A stretch of DNA of 64,000 nt from Streptomyces sp. ISL-36. GTDB lineage: Bacteria; Actinomycetota; Actinomycetes; Streptomycetales; Streptomycetaceae. The translations under genes and the position numbers were made by a program. The notes beneath the pieces are model-generated. The model ran no database searches. It was not told where the DNA came from and was given only the letters and a program-made list of their open reading frames with translations. Below, piece after piece: positions 1 through 8,195 of the stretch (positions are counted from its first letter, which is position 1; every line of letters starts with the position of its first letter). The stretch is taken from NCBI RefSeq assembly GCF_018614205.1, contig NZ_JAGGOS010000019.1, forward strand, positions 728-64,727, given 5' to 3'.

Positions 1-120
1 CCGTCCAGCCCTTCGAGCCCGGCCGCCCGGCCGTCCAGCCCTCCGAGTCCGGCCGTCGGGCCGTCCAGCCCTTCGAGCCCGGCCGTCGGGCCGAGCAGCT
101 CTTCCGGTCCGGCGCCCGGC
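1..120 (-). repeat. 30-bp tandem repeat inside the S9 peptidase gene
   Basis: Four 30-nt units lie at 1-30, 31-60, 61-90 and 91-120; the last is diverged and the array may continue beyond the edge. On the coding strand each unit encodes ten residues of the type GLEGLDGPTA. The unit length preserves the frame, so the array is a low-complexity insertion in the propeller domain. Confidence 0.8.
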
Positions 121-761
121 TCACCGTCCGATCCGCCCGGGGTGCCGGGGTCCGTGCCGAGGGTGCCCCGGCGGGTACCGCCCAGCAGGGTGGCCGGGCC
201 GTCGCGTTCCGCCCAGCCGGTGGGCAGGTCCGCGAACGCCGCCTCGTGGTCCCGGGCGGCCGTGTCCTCCCACGGGGCGTGGCCCGCCGACGGCGGCGGC
301 TCGGCCACCGTGACCGCCACGGCCGAGCCGTCACGCTTCCAGCGGCCCAGGTACGCCGAGCTGCCGCTGTCCGCGCCCGCCACGATCCTGCGACCGGTGC
401 CGTCCGGGCGTACGCACAGCACCCGTGTGTGCTCGCCGCCCCCAGGGGCGACCGTGTAGGCGATCCAACGCCCGTCGGGGGACCACGCCACCTCGGTGAC
501 CGGATCGGGGTCCGCGTCGAGCAGGTGGATCTCCGAGCCGTCCACCGGCCCCGTCCAGAGCTGGGGAACGCCCGTCCGGTCGCAGATGAACGCCACATGC
601 TCACCCGTGGGGTCCACGGACGGGTACCAGCAGCCGTGCGAGATCAGCGGCTGAGGGGTGTCCCGCAGACCCGCCGCGTCGGCCAGCGGCACCGGCACGG
701 GCGCCGCCGACGAGGCTCCGGTGGCTTGCCCGGTCAGTTGATCCCGTGTGTCTGCAGCCAT
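1..761 (-). CDS. S9-family peptidase, N-terminal part (gene runs off the left edge)
   Basis: The reading frame is open from an ATG at 761 to the window edge, about 253 codons with no stop. The visible part resembles the N-terminal beta-propeller of S9 (acylaminoacyl/prolyl oligopeptidase) enzymes: TolB/WD40-like blades appear as VAFICDRTGVPQLW near residue 48 and VAWSPDGRWIAY near residue 79. The catalytic alpha/beta-hydrolase part lies outside the window. The gene overlaps the end of the amidotransferase gene by 28 nt, so the two are almost certainly co-transcribed. A peptidase also accompanies NAGGN amidotransferase genes in other bacteria, so a role in recycling the osmolyte dipeptide is a reasonable inference. 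Close to the edge the protein contains a 10-residue tandem repeat inserted into the propeller. Confidence 0.72.
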   Translation of the reverse strand, partial: MAADTRDQLTGQATGASSAAPVPVPLADAAGLRDTPQPLISHGCWYPSVDPTGEHVAFICDRTGVPQLWTGPVDGSEIHLLDADPDPVTEVAWSPDGRWIAYTVAPGGGEHTRVLCVRPDGTGRRIVAGADSGSSAYLGRWKRDGSAVAVTVAEPPPSAGHAPWEDTAARDHEAAFADLPTGWAERDGPATLLGGTRRGTLGTDPGTPGGSDGEPGAGPEELLGPTAGLEGLDGPTAGLGGLDGRAAGLEGLD

Positions 762-2518
762 ATCTCCAGCAACGCTACGTGCCACAGGGCGTTCGCCCCT
801 CGCTTCGTCCGGTGGTGGTCGGGGGCGGCGAGGAGTTCGGCGATGTACTCGTCACGGAAGACGCCTCGCGCCCGCGCCTCGGGGGCGGACAGCGCCTCAC
901 GCACCCGTTCGAGGACGGGCCCCGCCATGTGGCGGATCGCCGGCACGGGGAAGTAGCCCTTGGGACGGTCGACGACCTCGCGGGGCAGCAGCATGCGGCC
1001 CGCGTCCTTGAGCACGCCCTTGCCGCCCTGGGCCAGTTTCAGTTCCGGTGGGCAGGCAGCGGCCAGCTCGACCAGCTCGTGGTCGAGGAACGGCACCCGG
1101 GCCTCCAGGCCCCAGTCCATGGTCATGTTGTCCACACGCTTGACCGGGTCGTCGACGAGCATGACGTGGGTGTCGAGCCGCAGCGCCGCGTCGAGCGCGG
1201 TCTCCGCGCCGGGCGCGGCCATGTGTTCGCGGACGAACCGGCCGCTCTCGTCGTGGCCGGTGAGCAGATCGGGATGGAGGATCCGGGCGAAGTCGGAGTG
1301 CGGCCGGTCGAAGTACACCTCGGCGTACGTCTCCGGCTCCCGCTCGCGCTCGACGGCCGCCAGATCCGGGTACCAGCGGTAACCGGCGAACACCTCGTCG
1401 GCGCCCTGGCCGCTCTGGACGACGCTCACCTCCTTGGCGACCAGCTCCGACAGCAGGTGGAACGCGACCACGTCATGGCTGATCATCGGTTCGCTCATGG
1501 CTGCGATCGCCCCGTCCAGGGCGGTCGACACCCGGTCCGAGGGCACCATCAACTGGTGGTGCTCGGTCTCGTGGCGGCGGGCGATCAGGTCCGAGTACGC
1601 GAACTCGTCACCCTCCTCGCCGCCCTCCGACTCGAACCCCACACTGAACGTCGCCAGGTCCTTCTGGCCCTGCTCGGCCAGGAGCGCCACGATCAGCGAC
1701 GAGTCGAGCCCGCCGGACAGCAGCACGCCGACCGGCACGTCGGCGACCATCCGGCGGCGCACCGCCGTACGCAGCGCGTCCAGCACCGCGTCGCGCCAGT
1801 CGGCCGCGTCCATGCCCGCGTGCTCGGCGCGGCGGGTGTACGACGGCTGCCAGTAGCACCGGTCGCGGTAGGAGCCGTCGGGCTCCACGACGCGCACCGT
1901 GGCGGGCGGCAGTTTGCGCACGCCGTTGAGCACGGTCCGCGGCGCCGCCACCGTGGCGTGCCAGCTCAGGTACTGGTGCAGCGCGACGGGGTCCAGAGAC
2001 GTGTCGATGCCGCCGGCCGCGAGCAGGGCGGGCAGCGTGGAGGCGAACCGGAGCCGGCCCGGCCCGTGGGCCAGGTACAGCGGCTTGATGCCGAGCCGGT
2101 CACGGGCCAGCACCACGCGGCCGGTGTCGTTCTCGACGATGACGAACACGAACATGCCGATGAAACGATCGACACAGTCGGTGCCCCACTGCCGGTAGGC
2201 CTTCAAGATCACCTCGGTGTCCGAGGTGGAGAAGAACCGGTGCCCGAGGGCCTGGAGCTCCGCCCGCAGCTCCTGGTAGTTGTACACGCACCCGTTGAAC
2301 ACGCCCGTCAGCCGGGCCTCGGTGTCGGTCATCGGCTGCGCGCCGCGCTCGGACAGGTCGATGATCTTCAGCCGCCGGTGGCCCAGTGCCACGGCGCCCT
2401 GCGACCAGATGCCCCGGCCGTCGGGCCCGCGAGCGGCCAGACGGTCGGTCATACGCTCCACCGCGGCCACGTCGGGCCGCCTGTCGTCGAAGCGGATCTC
2501 ACCGCTCAGGCCGCACAT
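734..2518 (-). CDS. N-acetylglutaminylglutamine amidotransferase (AsnB-like)
   Basis: This 594-residue glutamine-dependent amidotransferase begins MCGLSGE, so Cys2 becomes the N-terminal nucleophile of the class II glutaminase domain (about residues 2-210). The synthetase domain carries the PP-loop SGGLDSS at residues 268-274 and later MLVDDPVKRVDNMTMDWGLE. Length and overall sequence fit the AsnO-like enzymes that amidate N-acetylglutaminylglutamine to the compatible solute NAGGN better than housekeeping AsnB. It overlaps the downstream S9 peptidase by 28 nt. The partner dipeptide ligase gene (ngg) is not visible in the window and may lie to the left. The ATG lacks a strong Shine-Dalgarno sequence. 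Confidence 0.9.
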   Translation of the reverse strand: MCGLSGEIRFDDRRPDVAAVERMTDRLAARGPDGRGIWSQGAVALGHRRLKIIDLSERGAQPMTDTEARLTGVFNGCVYNYQELRAELQALGHRFFSTSDTEVILKAYRQWGTDCVDRFIGMFVFVIVENDTGRVVLARDRLGIKPLYLAHGPGRLRFASTLPALLAAGGIDTSLDPVALHQYLSWHATVAAPRTVLNGVRKLPPATVRVVEPDGSYRDRCYWQPSYTRRAEHAGMDAADWRDAVLDALRTAVRRRMVADVPVGVLLSGGLDSSLIVALLAEQGQKDLATFSVGFESEGGEEGDEFAYSDLIARRHETEHHQLMVPSDRVSTALDGAIAAMSEPMISHDVVAFHLLSELVAKEVSVVQSGQGADEVFAGYRWYPDLAAVEREREPETYAEVYFDRPHSDFARILHPDLLTGHDESGRFVREHMAAPGAETALDAALRLDTHVMLVDDPVKRVDNMTMDWGLEARVPFLDHELVELAAACPPELKLAQGGKGVLKDAGRMLLPREVVDRPKGYFPVPAIRHMAGPVLERVREALSAPEARARGVFRDEYIAELLAAPDHHRTKRGANALWHVALLEIWLQTHGIN

Positions 2519-2918
2519 ATCGCGCCTGCCCGCCGTACCGAACCCGCCCCCTGCACGCCCAGCCGTGCCTCATGGGTCCGCGGCACACCCCGCCGTACCG
2601 CACCGGTCCGCGGCACATCCCGCCGCCGCGCCGTACCGGCCCCCGGCACGCCCGGAATCTCGCTGTCATCTTCGATCCCTCGTGAATCAGTCACGACAAC
2701 TCCTCGAACTCGGGGAGCGGGGAGGGCGCCCAGTGCGGTTCGATTCCGCGGTGGGCGGCGACCCGCTCCGCTTCGGCGAATTCCCCGCTGATCGCGGAGC
2801 ATGCCTCTTGATCGCGGAGCACGCCTCGTGACGGGACCGCCACGGCCGCCGGGCGTCGCCGCGCCGACGGGCATGCATGGGGTGTTTTTGCCCCGGTTCG
2901 GAGGGAAGCCGGAGTGCC
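2519..2918. other. Gene-free divergent region with short repeats
   Basis: This 400-bp gap separates the amidotransferase from the PLP decarboxylase. It holds imperfect roughly 30-nt repeats at about 2576-2655 (core gtccgcggcaca) and a 20-bp direct repeat with two mismatches at about 2788-2827 (core tgatcgcggagca). A short minus-strand frame ending at 2691 (C-terminus PEFEELS) could be a small gene, but neither its start nor a family is recognisable. The promoters of both flanking genes should lie here. Confidence 0.5.
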
Positions 2919-4385
2919 ATGGACCATTCACAGGCACCCGTGCTCGACGCGCTGGCCGCGTACCACGCAGAGAACCAGACCGCTTTCACCCCGCCCGGCC
3001 ACAAGCAGGGGCGCGGCGCGGACCCCCGCGTACGCACGATCCTCGGTGACGGCGTGTTCCAGTCCGACGTGCTCGCCACCAGCGGCCTGGACGACCGGAC
3101 CTCGTCCAAGGGCGTCATCGCCAAGGCACAGGAACTGATGGCCGACGCCGTCGGCGCGGAGCACACCTTCTTCTCGACCTGCGGCAGCTCCCTGTCGGTC
3201 AAGGCGGCCATGCTGTCCGTGGCCGGGCCGCACGAGAAGCTGCTCGTGGGGCGCGACGCCCACAAGTCGGTGGTGTCCGGCCTCGTACTCGCCGGGATCG
3301 TGCCGATCTGGGTGGACCCCCAGTGGGACGCGGAGCGCCATCTCGCGCACCCGCCCTCCGCCGACGCCTTCCGCGCCGCCTTCGCGGAGCACTCCGACGC
3401 GCGGGGCGCGCTGGTCACCACGCCGACGCCGTACGGCACCTGTTCCGACCTGCCCGCCATCGCCGAAGCGTGCCACGAACACGGCGTACCCCTCATCGTC
3501 GACGAGGCGTGGGGTGCCCACCTGCCGTTCCACCCGGACCTGCCGACCTGGGCGATGGACGCCGGCGCCGACGTGTGCGTCACCTCCGTCCACAAGATGG
3601 GCTCCGGTCTCGAACAGGGCTCGGTCTTCCACCTCCAGGGCGACCTGATCGAGCCCGAGGTGCTCAAGAACCGTGAGGACCTGCTGGGCACCACGAGCCC
3701 CTCCGTACTCGTCTACGCGGCCCTCGACGGCTGGCGTCGGCAGATGGTCCAGCACGGTCACGCCCTCTACGACGACGCGCTCGCCCTGGCCAAGACCGTA
3801 CGGGCACAGATCGCCGAGATCGACGGCATGCACGTCCACGGGCGCGACGACTTCTGCGGACCCGGCCGCGCGGCCGACCTCGACCCCCTTCAGGTCATCA
3901 TCGACATCAGCGCGCTCGGCACCACCGGGTACCGGATCGCCGACTGGATCCGCGAACACCACCGGATCAACCTGCACCTGTCCGACCACCGTCGCACCAG
4001 CGCCCAGCTCACCCACGCGGACGACAGCCGCAGCGCTCACGCCCTGATCACCGCCTTGCGTGACGTCGCCGACCACGCCGCCGAGCTGCGCCCCGCGTCC
4101 CGGGTGGAGGTCCCCGACCCGGCCGAGCTGCGCCTGGAGCAGGTCATGCTGCCCCGCGACGCCTTCTTCGGGCGCGTGGAGCAGGTGCCGTGGGAGAAGG
4201 CCGTCGGGCGCGTCACCGCCGAGATGCTCACGCCCTACCCGCCCGGCATTTCGGCCGCGGTTCCGGGCGAGAAGCTGAACTCCGAGGTCCTGCACTACCT
4301 GCGCAGCGGTGTCGAGGCGGGCATGGTCGTACCGGACGCGGCCGACACCGAGGTCAAGACCGTACGCGTCACCGTCGAGGACTGA
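2919..4385 (+). CDS. Orn/Lys/Arg decarboxylase family PLP enzyme
   Basis: The product is a 488-residue fold-type I PLP enzyme of the Orn/Lys/Arg decarboxylase (SpeA/Cad-like) family in its short form without an N-terminal wing domain. It begins with the family's substrate-binding region, FTPPGHKQGRG, and continues with STCGSS (PLP phosphate), VDEAWGAH (Asp to the pyridine N) and SVHKMGSGLEQ, where Lys226 is the Schiff-base residue. The C-terminal domain keeps PPGI followed by PGE. The ATG at 2919 is preceded by GGAG; an upstream in-frame start at 2877 has no ribosome site. The substrate (lysine, ornithine or arginine) cannot be read from sequence. It stands alone rather than in a polyamine operon. 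Confidence 0.88.
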   Translation: MDHSQAPVLDALAAYHAENQTAFTPPGHKQGRGADPRVRTILGDGVFQSDVLATSGLDDRTSSKGVIAKAQELMADAVGAEHTFFSTCGSSLSVKAAMLSVAGPHEKLLVGRDAHKSVVSGLVLAGIVPIWVDPQWDAERHLAHPPSADAFRAAFAEHSDARGALVTTPTPYGTCSDLPAIAEACHEHGVPLIVDEAWGAHLPFHPDLPTWAMDAGADVCVTSVHKMGSGLEQGSVFHLQGDLIEPEVLKNREDLLGTTSPSVLVYAALDGWRRQMVQHGHALYDDALALAKTVRAQIAEIDGMHVHGRDDFCGPGRAADLDPLQVIIDISALGTTGYRIADWIREHHRINLHLSDHRRTSAQLTHADDSRSAHALITALRDVADHAAELRPASRVEVPDPAELRLEQVMLPRDAFFGRVEQVPWEKAVGRVTAEMLTPYPPGISAAVPGEKLNSEVLHYLRSGVEAGMVVPDAADTEVKTVRVTVED

Positions 4386-4416
4386 CGACTGACGACTGAC
4401 GACTGACGACTGACGA
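4382..4416 (+). repeat. 7-bp tandem repeat over the decarboxylase stop codon
   Basis: Five perfect copies of ctgacga start two bases before the gene's TGA stop and run into the 3' region. Because the unit is 7 nt long and contains TGA, consecutive copies place stop codons in all three forward frames. Confidence 0.95.
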
Positions 4417-4493
4417 CTAACCAACGACCGAGGACCAGCCGGACCTGCGGACCTGCGGACCGGGGCCGAGCGGCCCCGGACGCGCCGTTGCCG

Positions 4494-5699
4494 TCACAGC
4501 CCCTCGGCGGCCTTCCGCCGAAGGCACGCCCAGGCCCGCTCCGTCACGTCCGTACGCAGCAGGACGTCGGCCGCCGTGCACGCCAGCGCCTCCGCCGCGG
4601 CCAGCATCACCTGCCGCGCCCGGGGCCCGGCGGCCGCCTCGGCGAACGGGGGAGTGTGGTCGGATCCTTCCGACCCCATGATGGCGACGAAAGGATGGAT
4701 CGCGGGCAACCGCGTGCTGACGTTGCCGATGTCGGACGACCCCAGGTACACGCCCGGTGTGGGCTCCGACAACCGGATGCCCGCCCGCTCCAGATGGTCG
4801 GCGAACAGCCCGGACAGCACGTCGTTGTCGCGGAAGTGCTCGTACCGGCCGCCCACGTCGGTCACCTCCACCCTCGTACGGGTGGCCAGCGCCACGCCCT
4901 GGGCGCAGGAGCGCAACTCCTCCACCAGCTCCTCCAGTGCCGACGTGGTGCCTCCGCGCAGCCCGAACAGGCCCTCCGCGTACTCGGGCACGATGTTCGT
5001 GGCCCGGCCGCCGTCCGTCACGATGCCCTGGATGTGCGATCCGGTGGGGAGCCGCCTGGCCAGGACGCCGAGCGTGTTGAAGAGCTGGATCAGCGCCCCC
5101 AGCGCGTCGATCCCCTCCGTGGGGCTGCCGGTCGGGTGCGCGGCCCTTCCGTGGAACCCCACCCGTACCTGCGCACTGGCCGTCAGCGGCGCCCACGCCC
5201 AGTCGTAGACACCCGGATGGAACATCAGCGCCGCGTCGACCCCGTCGAAGAGGCCCGCCTCCACCTCCACGACCTTGCCGCCACCACGCTCCTCCGCCGG
5301 CGTTCCGACGGCCAGCAGCGTCCCCTCGACCTCGCCGAGCGCGGCCCGCACGGCGAGCGCCGCACCGAGGCCCGCCGACGCGATCAGATTGTGGCCGCAC
5401 GCGTGCCCGAGCAGCGGCAGCGCGTCGTACTCCATCAGCAGGGCCGCACAAGGCCCTCCCCGGGTCTCGGCCGCCGAGCCCGTACGGGCGACGAAGGCGG
5501 TCGGCAGCCCGGCCACCCCGCGCTCCACCCGGAAGCCCTCCCGTTCGAGTTCGCCCGCCAGCAGGCGGGCCGCCCCGTGCTCCTCGTAGGCCGTCTCCGG
5601 TTCGCGGTGCAGCGCGAGGCTCACGTCCCAGAGCCGGTCCGCGCGAGCGGCCACCTCCTGCCTGATGCGGGCGTACAAGGATTCCGGACTCTGTGACAC
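4494..5699 (-). CDS. M20-family metallo-amidohydrolase
   Basis: A 401-residue M20 aminoacylase/amidohydrolase of the AbgB/PM20D2-like branch. Zinc-site motifs are visible as MEYDALPLLGHACGHNL near residues 92-108 and GTPAEERGGGK near 135. The dimerisation (lid) domain follows with RAAHPTGSPTEGIDAL, and a late GSDHTPPF supplies the final histidine ligand. A GTG at 5699 is chosen because AGGAGG lies 5 nt upstream on the minus strand and the protein then begins VSQSPESLY, matching family length. Members cleave amide bonds of acylated amino acids or dipeptides. It is monocistronic and divergent from the 5.9-7.8 kb operon. Confidence 0.88.
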   Translation of the reverse strand: MSQSPESLYARIRQEVAARADRLWDVSLALHREPETAYEEHGAARLLAGELEREGFRVERGVAGLPTAFVARTGSAAETRGGPCAALLMEYDALPLLGHACGHNLIASAGLGAALAVRAALGEVEGTLLAVGTPAEERGGGKVVEVEAGLFDGVDAALMFHPGVYDWAWAPLTASAQVRVGFHGRAAHPTGSPTEGIDALGALIQLFNTLGVLARRLPTGSHIQGIVTDGGRATNIVPEYAEGLFGLRGGTTSALEELVEELRSCAQGVALATRTRVEVTDVGGRYEHFRDNDVLSGLFADHLERAGIRLSEPTPGVYLGSSDIGNVSTRLPAIHPFVAIMGSEGSDHTPPFAEAAAGPRARQVMLAAAEALACTAADVLLRTDVTERAWACLRRKAAEGL

Positions 5700-5818
5700 G
5701 TGGGCCTCCTGTGGCTGGGCAGTTCGCTGCGCCACCCCACGTATTCCACGGCTCGGGCGCTCGATACCCGAAGCGGCCGCGCATCCAAAAGACGTCCAGC
5801 AACAGCCAGGACCTACAC

Positions 5819-5841
5819 GTATGTGAGCAAAAAGGGGGTAC
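5819..5841 (+). promoter_or_regulatory. Possible SigB-like promoter of the 5.9-7.8 kb operon
   Basis: GGGTAC at 5836-5841 matches the -10 element of Streptomyces SigB-type stress promoters, and GTAT at 5819-5822 fits the loose GNNT -35. The 13-nt spacer is shorter than the usual 14-16 nt. Transcription would begin near 5848, about 50 nt ahead of the TTG start at 5898. Confidence 0.3.
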
Positions 5842-5897
5842 GCGGGGGGTGCATGAGAAGCCAGACATCCGATCGTTGCGATGGACCAGGAGGAGCC

Positions 5898-6677
5898 TTG
5901 AGCGACTTCCAGGACAGGAGCCGTCCGGAACCGAGCAGGTCGGAGGCGGTGGCGAGAACGGCTCAGGACAAGGCGAGCGAGGGTGCCGGACTGGTGGGCG
6001 ACAAGGCCGCCGAAGTCGCGGGCACCGCCAAGGAGCAGGCGGCGAACGTCGCAGGCGAAGCGAAGGCCCAGGCCCGTGACCTGGTGGGGGAGGTGCGTGA
6101 ACAGCTTCAGGGCCAGGCGCACTCCCAGACGCGGAGCCTCGCGCAGAACGTGCGTCGACTGGCGGACGAACTCCGGGAGATGAGCGAGAACGGCAAGCCG
6201 GAATCCAGCGCGGCGGGCGTCGTACGACAACTGGCCGACGGCGGACGCCAGGTGGCCGACCGTATCGAACAGAAGGGACCCGAGGGCCTCGTCGGCGACC
6301 TCCAGGACTTCGCGAGGCGCAGGCCCGGTGTGTTCCTGGCGGGAGCGGCCCTGGCGGGATTCGCCGCCGCGCGCGTCGGCAAGGGCGTCAGCGCCGCGGG
6401 GTCGGCCGGCTCCGGGACAGGGCAGGGCGCATCGGGGCAGGGGCGAGTGCCTCCGCGTCCGGCGAGCCCGCCACACGCCCAGACGGCCGTCGGCGGCACC
6501 GACGCCCGGCAGGCGCGTTACGAAGACCCGCTGGACACGTACGGGCAGTCCCAGCCGCCCCATATGACGCCGAGCTACGGCCAGGTGCCGACGACCCCGC
6601 CAGGGCCGTCCGTCACGGCGGCGCCGCCCAACCCGCCGCCCCACCAGGGCCCGCAGCGGCCGACGCAAGGGAGCTGA
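5898..6677 (+). CDS. Alanine/glutamate-rich amphipathic membrane-associated protein
   Basis: No named enzyme family is recognised in this 259-residue product. Residues about 15-110 are a long Ala/Glu/Gln/Lys-rich amphipathic helix region of the LEA or apolipoprotein-like type (repeated motifs such as AQDKASEGA and AKEQAANVAGEAKAQA). A single hydrophobic segment follows near residue 150 (GVFLAGAALAGFAAARVG), then a Gly/Pro-rich disordered tail. The TTG at 5898 is chosen because AGGAGG lies 4 nt upstream; an ATG at 5852 is an alternative. It is the first gene of an operon with a holin-like and a DUF3618 protein, a grouping typical of actinobacterial envelope-stress loci. Confidence 0.7.
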   Translation: MSDFQDRSRPEPSRSEAVARTAQDKASEGAGLVGDKAAEVAGTAKEQAANVAGEAKAQARDLVGEVREQLQGQAHSQTRSLAQNVRRLADELREMSENGKPESSAAGVVRQLADGGRQVADRIEQKGPEGLVGDLQDFARRRPGVFLAGAALAGFAAARVGKGVSAAGSAGSGTGQGASGQGRVPPRPASPPHAQTAVGGTDARQARYEDPLDTYGQSQPPHMTPSYGQVPTTPPGPSVTAAPPNPPPHQGPQRPTQGS

Positions 6678-6679
6678 GC

Positions 6680-7186
6680 GTGGTCACTCCGTACAGAGAA
6701 CGCACGGCGGCGGGCGCGGACCGCCCGCCCCCTCCGGCCACTCCGCCCCCGATGCCCCCAGGGCCGCCTCCGGGCACCCCGCCGCCGGCCGGCACCTCCG
6801 CCGGGCGGCAGGAACCGTCGATCGGCGACCTGATCGAAGAGATCGGCTCGGACCTCTCGCAGCTGGTACGCGACGAGATCGAGCTGGCCAAGGCCGAGAT
6901 CAAACAGGAGTCGACCAAAGCCGGCAAGGCCGTCGGCATGCTCGGCGGAGCCGGGTACGCCGCCCACCTGGTCCTGCTGCTGGGCAGCCTGGCGGCGATC
7001 TTCGGACTCGCCCACGTGCTGGACCTCGCTTGGGCGGCGCTGATCGTCACGGCCTTCTGGGGAGTCGTCGGGGCGGTGCTGTACACGACAGGACGCAAGC
7101 GCCTGCGCGCCGTCAACCTCAAGCCGGAACAGACCATGGAGACACTGAAGGAGGATGCCCGATGGGCGCGACACCCGACGAGCTGA
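6680..7186 (+). CDS. Phage holin family (holin-3/6-like) membrane protein
   Basis: This 168-residue protein matches the actinobacterial 'phage holin family' annotation, which denotes a small envelope protein rather than a lysis holin. A Pro-rich N-terminus (to about residue 45) leads into SIGDLIEEIGSDLSQLVRDEIELAKAE split over a helix typical of the family. Two membrane segments follow near residues 90-115 and 117-137, then a short basic cytoplasmic tail. The GTG at 6680 lies 2 nt after the upstream stop, and the end overlaps the DUF3618 gene by 25 nt, indicating translational coupling. Confidence 0.82.
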   Translation: MVTPYRERTAAGADRPPPPATPPPMPPGPPPGTPPPAGTSAGRQEPSIGDLIEEIGSDLSQLVRDEIELAKAEIKQESTKAGKAVGMLGGAGYAAHLVLLLGSLAAIFGLAHVLDLAWAALIVTAFWGVVGAVLYTTGRKRLRAVNLKPEQTMETLKEDARWARHPTS

Positions 7187-7845
7187 GGAGCGACGTGGAG
7201 TACCGGCGTGCCCATCTGGCCCGCAACGTCGACCTCCTCACGGACAAGGTCACCCCCCGCAAGGTGGCGCGCCGCAGGGTCGGCGCGGCCCGCGGCCGGC
7301 TGAGCGGCGTGAGGGAGCGAGTGATGGGAACGGCACGCGAGACTACCGGGGGCATGGCGGACACCGCGCACGGCATCGCGGACGCCGCCGACCGCACGGC
7401 GGGAAACGTCGCCGCGACCGCCAGGGAGGCATCCGGCCAGATCGGCGACGCCCTCTCCCAGGCGCCCACCCAGGTCAAGCGGCAGACCCAGGGCAGTCCG
7501 CTCGCCGCCGGTCTCATGGCCTTCGGTGCCGGCATGCTGGCCGCCGCACTGCTGCCGACCACCGAGGCGGAGGAACGCGCCGGTGAGCAGCTGCGCGAGC
7601 ACTCCGATGAGCTGCTGGAGCCCGCGAAGCAGCAGGCGGTCCAAGCGGCGCAGGACATCAAGGAAGACCTGCGTCAGCCGGCCACGGAAGCGGCCGAAGC
7701 GGTCAGGGCCGCGGCCCAGGAAGCGGCCCAGGCCACCAAGGAACAGACCCGGACGGCGGGACAGGAAACCGCTCAGGGCCTGCGAGAGGTGGGCGAGGAC
7801 GCCGCCTCCGAGGTCCGGGGCCGGCCCGGGCAGCCGGGTACCTGA
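7162..7845 (+). CDS. DUF3618 family protein
   Basis: The N-terminus MGATPDELRSDVEYRRAHLA followed by VDLLTDKVTPRKVARRRV is the DUF3618 signature. The 227-residue product has a long Ala/Glu/Thr-rich helical middle, one hydrophobic segment near residue 120 (LAAGLMAFGAGMLAAALL) and an amphipathic C-terminal helix rich in AQEAAQATKEQ-type repeats. It is probably a membrane-anchored helical protein working with the two upstream products in the envelope; the biochemical role of the family is unknown. The ATG at 7162 overlaps the preceding gene and has GGAG upstream. Confidence 0.83.
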   Translation: MGATPDELRSDVEYRRAHLARNVDLLTDKVTPRKVARRRVGAARGRLSGVRERVMGTARETTGGMADTAHGIADAADRTAGNVAATAREASGQIGDALSQAPTQVKRQTQGSPLAAGLMAFGAGMLAAALLPTTEAEERAGEQLREHSDELLEPAKQQAVQAAQDIKEDLRQPATEAAEAVRAAAQEAAQATKEQTRTAGQETAQGLREVGEDAASEVRGRPGQPGT

Positions 7846-7849
7846 GGCG

Positions 7850-8045
7850 GTGAAGGCCCGCAGGCGGTGAAGGCCCGGAGGCCTTGAGGCCCGGAGGCGC
7901 GGAGGCCTTGAGGCCTTGAGGCCCTACGGCCCTGAGCCCCTGAGGCCCGGAGGCCCGGAGGCCCTGAGGCCCGGAGGCCCGGAGGCCCGGAGGCCTTGAG
8001 GCCCGGAGGCCCTCAGGCCCTGAGCCCCTGAGGCGCGGAAGCGCC
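7850..8045 (+). repeat. Degenerate 9-bp repeat array (gaggcccgg-type)
   Basis: Roughly 200 bp after the DUF3618 gene are built almost entirely from variants of gaggcccgg, gaggccttg and gaggccctg. The unit is a multiple of three, so open frames run through it on both strands (one antisense frame reads GLRASGPQ repeats), but no start or family supports a gene. With the following 150 bp it makes up the 350-bp space before the next gene. Confidence 0.9.
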
Positions 8046-8195
8046 AGGGCGTCAACGCCTCGCATCCCGTACGCGGAACAAGGGCGCCGTTGCCACGGGC
8101 AGCGGCGCCCGCCGCCGCCCGCTCCACCGCGCGCCCGGCCCTGAGCCGAGACGAGCGGAGACCCTCGACCTCCGAGGAAGGAAGGACTGGAAGGC

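Noticed and set aside
746..2791. Long plus-strand open frame of 681 codons opposite the amidotransferase
   Set aside because: Antisense shadow of a clear AsnB-like gene; Arg/Gly/His-rich composition without any family features.
2691..2927. 78-codon minus frame ending PEFEELS
   Set aside because: The C-terminus looks protein-like, but no plausible start, ribosome site or family was found; noted only within the intergenic entry.
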